Shown here: positions 1-5,519 of the stretch, piece after piece
Numbering within the stretch: position 1 is the stretch's first letter
Layout: every line of letters begins with the position of its first letter
DNA from: Polyangiaceae bacterium
Lineage (GTDB): Bacteria; Myxococcota_A; Polyangia; Polyangiales; Polyangiaceae
Direction of reading: 5' to 3'
DNA length: 6,434 nt
NCBI GenBank assembly: GCA_025934595.1
Contig: JAICXU010000196.1
Span: 1-6,434 of the forward strand
Program-made: the position numbers and the translations under genes
The notes under the pieces: model-generated
The model's input: the letters and a program-made list of their open reading frames with translations, nothing else
The model's database searches: none
Told to the model about the DNA's origin: nothing

Positions 1-237
1 CCCGCCGACGGCGGCCGCGAAGCCCACGCCCCACGTCAACAGCGCGAGCGTCGAAACGAGAGCGAACGTCTTCGCGCGCGATTTTTTCGGCGCGGGTGGC
101 GAAAACGTCGTCGGGTCGACCGGAATCCACGTCGGCCGCAAGCTCCCGCTCACCTCTTCGTAGACGGGGATCACCGGGAACGCGTCGAGCTCGGCTTCGC
201 GATCTTCGAAGGGCGGCGGAAGGATCGTCTGGCTCAC
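1..237 (-). CDS. Unrecognised single-pass membrane protein, N-terminal part (runs off left edge)
   Basis: Only the first 79 codons are inside the window. The GTG start at 237-235 is the first start after an in-frame stop (TAG, plus positions 247-249). It is preceded by a good Shine-Dalgarno sequence, AGGAAGG, ending 4 bases before the start codon. The protein opens MSQTILPPPFEDREAELDAF, a polar, proline-rich and acidic cytoplasmic-type region (residues 1-50). A basic patch KKSRAK (51-56) follows, then a hydrophobic stretch from about residue 58 to the window edge (FALVSTLALLTWGVGFAAAV). This is the layout of an N-in signal anchor, with the main domain probably lying beyond the membrane segment and outside the window. 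I do not recognise the family. It is transcribed divergently from the DUF2760/Hsp70 unit, and its function cannot be inferred. The reading frame is credible because of codon composition, the ribosome binding site and the ordered topology. Confidence 0.68.
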   Translation of the reverse strand, partial: MSQTILPPPFEDREAELDAFPVIPVYEEVSGSLRPTWIPVDPTTFSPPAPKKSRAKTFALVSTLALLTWGVGFAAAVGG

Positions 238-317
238 GTGACCTTCCTACGCAGCGAGGCGGCCTCCCCTTCCTTCTCGGCGGAAATGCCCCCGTTTTCG
301 GCTAGTGTGCGAGCGCC
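238..317. promoter_or_regulatory. Divergent intergenic region with a weak promoter candidate
   Basis: This 80-base gap separates the minus-strand membrane gene from the plus-strand DUF2760 gene, so it should carry promoters for both. For the plus strand the only -10-like element I see is TAGTGT at 303-308, within GCTAGTGTG. It would place a transcript start near 314-316, giving a very short leader. No convincing -35 element lies 16-18 bases upstream (positions 280-285 read GCGGAA). On the minus strand I see no clear core promoter beyond the ribosome binding site at about 242-248. The assignment rests mainly on gene layout. Confidence 0.25.
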
Positions 318-896
318 GTGGCCGAACGAACAATGTCCTTTTTCGCGCGTCTTGCCTTCGCATTTGCCGCATTTTTCCGCATTTTATTCGATGCAGAGCT
401 CGCGGGGCGACTCTGGCGTGCGCGCGAGATCGAGACGCCGAAGGAGGCGCCGCCCGAGGCCGAGCCGGAGCCCGAGAAACCGGCGCCGAGAGCCGAGCCC
501 GGCGAAGCGGAGCAGGGTGAGGAACGCGGCGCGCTCATGCTTCTCTCGATCTTGCAGCGCGAAGGTCGCCTCGTGGATTTTCTCGAGCAGGAGATCGCGT
601 CGTTTTCGGACGCAGACATCGGCGCGGCCGCACGTGCCGTGCACGAAGGCGCGCGTCGCGCGTTGCATGCGCATACGACGCTCGAGCCCGCGCGCGACGA
701 AAAAGAAGGTGCACGCGTCACGTTGCCGGCTGGCTTCGACGCATCGACGGTGAAGCTCACGGGCAACGTACGCGGCGCGCCGCCACACACGGGCACGTTG
801 AAGCACCCGGGCTGGCGCGCGAAGGAAATTCATCTACCGAAAGCAGTAGAGGGTCACGACGTTCACGTGATCGCGCCCGCCGAGGTGGAGCTGTGA
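318..896 (+). CDS. DUF2760 domain protein, first gene of the Hsp70 unit
   Basis: The protein is 192 residues from GTG 318, or 187 from ATG 333. GTG 318 is the earliest possible start because TAG at 303-305 closes the frame. Neither start has a clear ribosome binding site, so the choice is open. The N-terminus is a Phe/Ala-rich amphipathic segment (SFFARLAFAFAAFFRILFDA, residues 7-26) that could form a membrane-surface or partner-binding helix. A Pro/Glu/Ala-rich acidic linker follows (about 40-70). The conserved core then runs to the end: LLSILQREGRLVDFLEQEI, a SDADIGAAARAVHEGARRAL block, a LTGNVRGAPPHTGTLKHPGW block, and the terminal IAPAEVEL. I recognise this arrangement as DUF2760, a family without an established biochemical role. 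Its stop overlaps the start of the first Hsp70 gene by 4 bases. I infer a dedicated cofactor or adaptor of the Hsp70 proteins from this context alone. Confidence 0.88.
   Translation: MAERTMSFFARLAFAFAAFFRILFDAELAGRLWRAREIETPKEAPPEAEPEPEKPAPRAEPGEAEQGEERGALMLLSILQREGRLVDFLEQEIASFSDADIGAAARAVHEGARRALHAHTTLEPARDEKEGARVTLPAGFDASTVKLTGNVRGAPPHTGTLKHPGWRAKEIHLPKAVEGHDVHVIAPAEVEL
882..890 (+). promoter_or_regulatory. Ribosome binding site inside the DUF2760 gene for the first Hsp70
   Basis: GAGGTGGAG lies just before the GTG start at 893. GAGG at 882-885 leaves a 7-base spacing. It is embedded in the codons for the last residues (AEVEL) of the DUF2760 protein. Together with the GTGA stop/start overlap at 893-896, it supports translational coupling and fixes the GTG start of the Hsp70 gene. 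Confidence 0.6.
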
Positions 897-2110
897 GCGC
901 GCGATACGTCGTCGGCATCGATCTCGGCACCACCCATACTGCGCTCGCATTCGCGCCCGCCGACGGCGGTCCCATCGAGCCATTTTCCATTCCGCAGCTC
1001 GTCGCAAAAGGAAATGTGGACGCGCGATCGCTCTTGCCGAGCTTCGTGTACTTTGCACACGAAAGCGAAGGCGCGGAGGCATTGCCCTGGGACGCGTCGC
1101 GCTCGTTTTCGGTCGGCGAGCACGCGAGGTCGCGTGGCGCCGATGCGCCCGCGCGCGTGATTTCCAGCGCAAAAAGCTGGCTTTCGCACACCGGCGTCGA
1201 TCGACGCGCGGGAATTTTGCCGCTCGACGCGCCCGAAGACGTCGAGAAAATTTCGCCCGTGGAAGCCTCGTTTCGTCTGCTCGAGCACGTCTCCGAGGCA
1301 TGGGATCATGCGATCGCGAAAGGCGACACCTCGCTAGCGCTTGCCGAGCAAGACGTCGTGATCACCGTGCCCGCATCGTTCGACGCCGGCGCGCGCGAGC
1401 TCACGGTCGAAGCCGCGCTCGCGGCCGGTCTTGACAACGTCACTCTCCTCGAAGAGCCACAGGCCGCGCTCTATGCCTGGACGTTTGCGCGCGGCGACGC
1501 GTGGCGCAAAGAATTGAAGCCGCACGACGTCGTCCTCGTCATCGACGTCGGCGGAGGCACCACCGATTTTTCCGCGATCGTCGTCGTCGAAAAAGACGGC
1601 AACCTCGAGCTCGTGCGCGTCGCCGTCGGTGATCACATCCTGCTCGGCGGCGACAACATCGATCTCGCGCTCGCGCATCTCGCACGAAATAAAATCGAAG
1701 AGAGCGGCGTCGAGATCGACCGCGCACAGATGGCGGCGCTCGTGCATGCATGTCGCGCACAAAAAGAGCGCATGCTCACGCAGACGTCTCTCGCATCCGC
1801 TCCCATCGCAGTCGCCGCGCGCGGCGCGAAGCTCGTCGGCGGCGGGCTGCGCACCGAGATTTCGCGGGACGAGATCGATCGCATGATCGAGGCTTTTTTC
1901 CCGCGTATTTCATCGTCGGACCGGCCGCAGGCGAGACCGCGCGCCGCTCTCACCGAGGTCGGCCTTCCTTACGCGCAAGACGCCGCCATGACGAAGCACC
2001 TCGCCCAATTTTTGTCGCGCAAGTCGGCGCCGCACGCGACCACGGCATCGAAGCGGACGGCGGCAAGCTTTTGCATCCCACCGCCGTCCTATTCAACGGC
2101 GGCGTCATGA
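893..2110 (+). CDS. Hsp70 N-terminal fragment, as read before the frameshift
   Basis: This is the literal reading frame from GTG 893 to TGA 2108-2110, 405 codons. Residues 1-376 align with the paralogous Hsp70 downstream. The last 29 or so (from KSAPHATTASKRTAASF onward) have no counterpart and look like out-of-frame tail. The fragment contains both phosphate-binding loops but lacks the adenosine-side NGGV motif and the second connecting helix of the actin fold, so it should not form a complete nucleotide-binding domain alone. Automated annotation would probably list this as a gene or as half of a pseudogene. Confidence 0.6.
   Translation: MSARYVVGIDLGTTHTALAFAPADGGPIEPFSIPQLVAKGNVDARSLLPSFVYFAHESEGAEALPWDASRSFSVGEHARSRGADAPARVISSAKSWLSHTGVDRRAGILPLDAPEDVEKISPVEASFRLLEHVSEAWDHAIAKGDTSLALAEQDVVITVPASFDAGARELTVEAALAAGLDNVTLLEEPQAALYAWTFARGDAWRKELKPHDVVLVIDVGGGTTDFSAIVVVEKDGNLELVRVAVGDHILLGGDNIDLALAHLARNKIEESGVEIDRAQMAALVHACRAQKERMLTQTSLASAPIAVAARGAKLVGGGLRTEISRDEIDRMIEAFFPRISSSDRPQARPRAALTEVGLPYAQDAAMTKHLAQFLSRKSAPHATTASKRTAASFCIPPPSYSTAAS
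908..933 (+). repeat. Coding direct repeat, copy 1 (Hsp70 phosphate-1 region)
   Basis: The 26 bases encoding VVGIDLGTT plus two bases are identical to 2718-2743 at the start of the second Hsp70 gene, 1810 bases downstream and in the same orientation. The protein motif explains much of it, but identity also holds at every synonymous position. Either strong codon preference or local gene conversion would account for this. Confidence 0.8.
2009..2023 (+). other. Frameshift site in the first Hsp70
   Basis: Similarity to the downstream paralogue is carried by one frame up to FLSR (codon CGC 2018-2020) and by the -1 frame from Q/V (CAA 2020-2022, GTC 2023-2025) onward. The paralogue reads FIARHA here, so FLSRQV with one base restored between 2020 and 2021 is the best fit (for example CGC CAA reduced to CGCAA). 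The run of five T at 2009-2013 is an alternative place for a lost base, but that repair gives FFVAQV and loses the matching arginine. Confidence 0.75.
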
Positions 2111-2712
2111 AGAGCGACGCGGTGCGATCGCGCATCGTGGACACCTTGAATGCATGGCTCGCCGAAGACGGCGCGTCCCCCGTGCGCGTCCTCGCCGGCG
2201 CCGATCTCGATCTCGCCGTCGCCCGAGGCGCGGCGGCGTACGGTCTCGTTCGCCGCGGTCACGGCATTCGGGTCCGCGGCGGCACCGCGCGCGCGTATTA
2301 CGTCGGCATCGAGAGCAACGCTCCCGCCGTGCCCGGCATCGAGCCCGACGTCGCCGCTCTCTGCGTCGCACCGTTCGGAATGGAAGAAGGCGGCGCCGCG
2401 AAGATCGACGCGGCAGGCATCGGCCTCGTCGTCGGCGAGACGGTGCATTTTCGATTTTTCGGATCGTCGACGCGGCGCGACGACAAAGCCGGAGATCGCA
2501 TCGAACGCTGGAAAAATAAGGGGATCGAGGAGCTCGCCCCGATCGAAGCGAAGCTTCCTGCCGACGGGCGAACGGAAGGCGACGTCGTCGCCGTGAAGCT
2601 CGAGTCGAACGTCACCGAGATCGGTACGCTCGTCATCGAAGCGATCCCCGCGCGTCCTCTCCGCGAGGACGAACGCTGGAAAGTCGAGCTCAACGTACGC
2701 GAGCAGGCATGA
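2021..2712 (+). CDS. Hsp70 C-terminal fragment, as read after the frameshift
   Basis: From about 2021 the -1 frame carries the rest of the first Hsp70: HPTAVLFNGGVMKS, DLDLAVARGAAAYGLVRRG, RGGTARAYYVGIES, CVAPFGMEEGG, and a beta-rich segment ending WKVELNVREQA. If translated separately, its first plausible start is ATG 2107, which overlaps the upstream frame's TGA as ATGA (2107-2110). That start would give a 201-residue product lacking the LFNGGV strand. There is no strong ribosome binding site before it, only GGCGG near 2098. The stop overlaps the next gene's ATG as ATGA at 2709-2712. I read it as the 3' part of one broken gene, not an independent gene. Confidence 0.55.
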
Positions 2713-5393
2713 CGACGGTCGTCGGCATCGATCTCGGCACCACGCACACCGTGGCGGCGACGGCCGAAGTCGAGAGCGGAGACATTCGGGTTCTGCCGAT
2801 TCCCCAGCTCGTATCGCGTGGCATCATCGAGCCTCGTGACCTCTTGCCGTCCGTTCTCTACGCGCCCGCGGCCGGCGAAGCGCTCGTCGATCCGTTCGCC
2901 GATCCTCCGTACGTCGAAGGGCAGCTCGCGAGCGTTCGGGCGGCGGAGATTCCCGGGCGCGCCGTGCTGTCGGCGAAGAGTTGGCTGTCACATGCCGGCG
3001 TCGATCGCACGGCAGCGATCTTGCCGTGGGGCGCGCGCGACGAGATCGACGATTTGCCGCGAATTTCCCCAGTCGATGCGAGCGCGCGCTATCTCGCACG
3101 CGTGAAGCGCGCGTGGTCGGACGCGAAGATTTCGGCGGGCTCGATCGTGCTGACGGTGCCGGCGTCGTTCGACGAGACCGCGCGCGAGCTGACATTGCAA
3201 GCCGCGACGCTCGCGGGGCTCACGGTGCGCCTCCTCGAAGAGCCACAAGCCGCGTTCTACGACGTCATGCGCCGCATCGGCGACGACGGCCTCGCCTCGC
3301 TCCTCGATCGGACGGGAGGCGAAGCGCGCATTTTGGTCTGCGACGTCGGCGGCGGAACGACCGACCTCTCGCTGCTCCGCGTTTCTCGCGATCCCGATCT
3401 TCGGGTCGAGCGCGTGGCCGTCGGTCGCCATCTTCTCTTAGGCGGCGACAACATGGATCTCGCGCTCGCCGCTCGCATCGAAGATCGGTTCGGTCAAAAG
3501 CTCGATGCGACGCGCTTCTCCCAGCTCGTGGCGCTTTGCCGGAACGCGAAGGAGACGCTGCTCGGATCGAATCCTCCGGAGTCGGTGCCGGTTCGATTGC
3601 TCGCGTCGGGCACGAAGCTCGTCGGGGCCACGCTGTCGAGCGAGCTTGCGCGCCAAGACATCGATCAGCTGATCGCAGGCTTTTTTCCGCTCATTTCGTC
3701 CTCGGAGCTCGCGAAAAAAGCACCACCGCGCACGAGCGCGATCGTGAGCTTCGGCCTTCCTTACGAACGCGAAGCCGCGATCACGCGTCACGTGGCCGCA
3801 TTCATCGCGCGTCATGCCGCGGAGCACGCGCCGAACGCCCTGCTCTTGAACGGTGGCGTTTTCCAATCACCGCTCCTCGCTGCGCGCATCGCCGAGCAGC
3901 TCGAGGCCTGCGTCGGTGCCGCTCCCGTTCTCGTCGACAACGACGCGCCGAGCCTCGCCGTCGCGCGCGGCGCGGTCGCGTATGGTCAGGCGCTCGCACG
4001 TCGCGATCGCAAGAGCGCCCACGCTCCGCGGCTCATCGAAGGCGGATCGGCGCGCGGCTATTACGTCGGTCTCGACGGGGCGCACGCCATTTGTGTTCTG
4101 CCGCGCGGCGCGGAAGAGAGCACGCCGTACGTCGCCGAAGGTCGTGTGTTCGCGCTCATGATCGGCAAGCCCGCTCGTTTCGATCTCTATGCGTGCGACG
4201 ACGCGCGAGACGACGCCGGCGAGATCGTGGAAATCGATCCCGATCGATTCGCGCGTCTGCCTCCCCTCGCGACGCGTCTCGGCGATGCAGGCCGCACCCG
4301 CGAGCTTCGCGTGGTCTTGAGCGCGGAGCTCACCGCGGTCGGAACGCTCGAGCTCTTCGCGGTCGAAAAATCGCTTGATCCCAGGCGATTTCGGCTCTCG
4401 TTTCATCTCCGCGGCACCGAGCACGAGCCCGTTCTCTCGACGAGACCACCGCCGGCGAGCATGAAATCGCCCGGCACCGAGGACGCCGTGCGTATGGTCC
4501 GCGAAGCGTTCTCCGACAAAGCCGATCGCAAAGTGAAGGATCTCTTGCGCGACCTCGAGAGACGTCTCGGCGAGCGCCCGAGCTGGTCGATCGAAACCGC
4601 GCGCGCTCTCTTCGACGCGCTCGCCCCGCTGCATCCGGCGCGCCGCGCGTCCGCGGATCACGAGCGCGTGTTCTGGCTCCTCGCCGGTTTTTGCGCGCGG
4701 CCTGGTTTCGGCGCGGCAGGCGACGAAGAACGCGCGCGGCTCTTTGCTCGCCTCTTCGCGGAAAAAGTCGTCTTCGCGGACAATCCGCGCGTGTGGCAGC
4801 AATTCTTCATCGCGATGCGCCGAGCCTCGGGTGGCATCGACGAGAGCGCGCAAGTGGCGATGCGCGACGCATTCGATCCGGTGCTCGCGCCGGCGGACGC
4901 GCAACTGAAACGATCGAAGAAATGGAAGCCGCTCTCCGAAGACGATCTTCTCGAGACGGCGGCGTCGCTCGAGCGCGTGCCGGCGTCGCGACGCGCGGAG
5001 CTCGGAGATTGGATTTTGGAGCGAACGTGGACGAATCGCGATCCGCGTCTTTGGACCGCGATCTCGAAGCTCGGCGCGCGCGCTCCTTCGTACGCGAGCG
5101 TGCATCACGTGGTCGCCACGAAGACGGCGGAAAAATGGCTGGATCATCTCCTGCGGGAAAAATGGGAAAGCCTGCAGACCGCCGAGCTCTCTGCGGTGAG
5201 GCTCGCGCGCATGACGGGAGATCGGGCGCGCGACGTCGACGAGAAGCTTCGCCGCGAGGTCGAAAAACGTCTCGTCGCGATCGACGCACGCCCGCAGTCG
5301 ATCCGCGCGGTGCGTGAGCTCGTCATCGTCGACGACGCCGATCGCGCGGCGTTCTTCGGCGAATCGCTGCCGGCGGGCCTGCGTTTGGCCTAG
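2709..5393 (+). CDS. Hsp70-family protein with extra C-terminal domain (DUF3731-like)
   Basis: An intact 894-residue protein. ATG 2709 overlaps the previous stop as ATGA. Residues 1-430 form an actin-fold ATPase: DLGTTHT (8-14), LSAKSWLSHAGVDR (87-100), LTVPASFDETAREL (148-161), LLEEPQAAFY (175-184), phosphate-2 loop CDVGGGTTDLS (211-221), LLLGGDNMDLALA (242-254), ALLLNGGVF (377-385) and SLAVARGAVAYG (415-426). Residues 430-575 are beta-rich, matching the second part of the shorter paralogue. After a Pro-rich hinge (about 578-590), residues 590-894 are a helical, charged domain found only in this copy (for example WSIETARALFDALAPLHPAR, FWLLAGFCARPGFG, NPRVWQQFFIAMRRASGG). I believe this matches DUF3731, known as an Hsp70-associated C-terminal domain, but a profile search is needed to confirm it. 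There is no EEVD tail, signal peptide or membrane segment, so it should be cytosolic. Its client and cofactors are unknown. Confidence 0.9.
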   Translation: MTTVVGIDLGTTHTVAATAEVESGDIRVLPIPQLVSRGIIEPRDLLPSVLYAPAAGEALVDPFADPPYVEGQLASVRAAEIPGRAVLSAKSWLSHAGVDRTAAILPWGARDEIDDLPRISPVDASARYLARVKRAWSDAKISAGSIVLTVPASFDETARELTLQAATLAGLTVRLLEEPQAAFYDVMRRIGDDGLASLLDRTGGEARILVCDVGGGTTDLSLLRVSRDPDLRVERVAVGRHLLLGGDNMDLALAARIEDRFGQKLDATRFSQLVALCRNAKETLLGSNPPESVPVRLLASGTKLVGATLSSELARQDIDQLIAGFFPLISSSELAKKAPPRTSAIVSFGLPYEREAAITRHVAAFIARHAAEHAPNALLLNGGVFQSPLLAARIAEQLEACVGAAPVLVDNDAPSLAVARGAVAYGQALARRDRKSAHAPRLIEGGSARGYYVGLDGAHAICVLPRGAEESTPYVAEGRVFALMIGKPARFDLYACDDARDDAGEIVEIDPDRFARLPPLATRLGDAGRTRELRVVLSAELTAVGTLELFAVEKSLDPRRFRLSFHLRGTEHEPVLSTRPPPASMKSPGTEDAVRMVREAFSDKADRKVKDLLRDLERRLGERPSWSIETARALFDALAPLHPARRASADHERVFWLLAGFCARPGFGAAGDEERARLFARLFAEKVVFADNPRVWQQFFIAMRRASGGIDESAQVAMRDAFDPVLAPADAQLKRSKKWKPLSEDDLLETAASLERVPASRRAELGDWILERTWTNRDPRLWTAISKLGARAPSYASVHHVVATKTAEKWLDHLLREKWESLQTAELSAVRLARMTGDRARDVDEKLRREVEKRLVAIDARPQSIRAVRELVIVDDADRAAFFGESLPAGLRLA
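2718..2743 (+). repeat. Coding direct repeat, copy 2 (Hsp70 phosphate-1 region)
   Basis: This is the second copy of the 26-base identical stretch described at 908-933. A further 17-base identity between the two genes covers the LLEEPQ motif (1445-1461 and 3231-3247). Homologous exchange between such stretches could delete or fuse the tandem Hsp70 genes. Confidence 0.8.
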
Positions 5394-5430
5394 CGACGTT
5401 GGGTCGAGCTCGTCCGGGCGCGCGGCTGAC

Positions 5431-5458
5431 TTGGCCGGTGCGGGAAAGGTCCTATTTT
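5431..5458 (+). promoter_or_regulatory. Weak sigma70-like promoter candidate before the oxidoreductase
   Basis: TTGGCC (5431-5436) and TATTTT (5453-5458), separated by 16 bases, each match 4 of 6 positions of the housekeeping consensus. They lie in the only non-coding stretch ahead of the oxidoreductase gene. The predicted transcript would start near 5465 and carry a leader of about 55 bases. This is a pattern match only; in this GC-rich window the local AT-rich patches are what make it stand out. Confidence 0.3.
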
Positions 5459-5461
5459 CGA
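5452..5461 (+). repeat. CTATTTTCGA direct repeat, copy 1
   Basis: The decamer CTATTTTCGA occurs here and again at 5499-5508, start to start 47 bases apart, in the 126-base gap before the oxidoreductase. The first copy overlaps the -10 candidate. The repeats could be operator half-sites or chance AT-rich patches. Confidence 0.6.
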
Positions 5462-5498
5462 CCGTCGCGTTTTTGGTCGCCTGCAAGCGCAACGCGTT

Positions 5499-5508
5499 CT
5501 ATTTTCGA
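5499..5508 (+). repeat. CTATTTTCGA direct repeat, copy 2
   Basis: The second exact copy of the decamer at 5452-5461. It ends 11 bases before the oxidoreductase ATG, so a protein bound here would cover the translation start region. The gap between the two copies also holds GACC (5460-5463) and GGTC (5475-5478), which could form short hairpins. I see no clear terminator in 5394-5519. Confidence 0.6.
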
Positions 5509-5519
5509 GATGCACTTCG

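Larger units (their letters stand above)
893..2712 (+). pseudogene. Hsp70-family protein (short paralogue), frameshifted
   Basis: Reading one frame to about 2020 and then the -1 frame to 2712 restores a protein of about 606 residues that is collinear with the neighbouring Hsp70. The N-terminal part has the actin-fold ATPase signatures: DLGTTHT (residues 10-16), SSAKSWLSHTGVDR (91-104, with a lysine that may match the DnaK catalytic lysine), ITVPASFD (157-164), EEPQAALY (187-194), the phosphate-2 loop VIDVGGGTTDFS (216-227) and GGDNIDLALA (252-261). The second frame supplies AVLFNGGV (2083-2106), LAVARGAAAYG and a beta-rich C-terminal part ending at TGA 2710-2712. The total length equals a multiple of three plus two, as expected after losing one base. 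It has no EEVD tail and is not a canonical DnaK. As sequenced, the ATPase domain is broken, so the product would be inactive unless the shift is an artefact, or is bypassed by recoding or by assembly of two halves. Confidence 0.85.

Noticed and set aside
234..241. Palindrome TCACGTGA across the start of the left-edge gene
   Set aside because: A single 8-base palindrome overlapping a start codon, with no second site or spacing pattern; chance is sufficient.
96..305. Short plus-strand open frame of 69 codons at the left end
   Set aside because: It lies antisense to the better supported minus-strand membrane gene, has no ribosome binding site, and is Arg/Ser-rich low-complexity sequence.
302..833. 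Minus-strand open frames opposite the DUF2760 gene
   Set aside because: Composition is Ala/Arg/Ser-biased with no motif, while the plus-strand frame ends in the conserved DUF2760 C-terminus.
2008..2046. Programmed -1 frameshifting signal: A TTT TTG with stem GTCGCG (2014-2019) / CGCGAC (2035-2040)
   Set aside because: The heptamer is not a proper X XXY YYZ site. The stem starts with no spacer after it, the paralogue has no shift, and the best-aligned junction is at 2020, past the T run. Kept only as a remote alternative to a lost base.
2981..4378. Plus-strand open frame of 465 codons within the second Hsp70
   Set aside because: It is extremely Arg/Ser-rich with no ordered domain, a shifted-frame shadow of the ATPase-coding sequence.
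893..5393. Canonical DnaK/HscA assignment for the two Hsp70 genes
   Set aside because: Only the ATPase signature motifs fit. The C-terminal parts differ, there is no EEVD-type tail, and no grpE, dnaJ or Fe-S assembly genes adjoin.
5402..5415. Possible terminator after the second Hsp70 (GG T CGAGCTCG T CC)
   Set aside because: The palindrome has no room for a loop and no T run follows. The T run at 5470-5474 is too far from any strong stem.
3867..5492. Long minus-strand open frame (541 codons) antisense to the second Hsp70 and its downstream gap
   Set aside because: It is rich in Arg, Ala and Glu with no recognisable motif, and it lies opposite a gene with clear Hsp70 motifs. Long antisense frames are expected where third positions are G/C.
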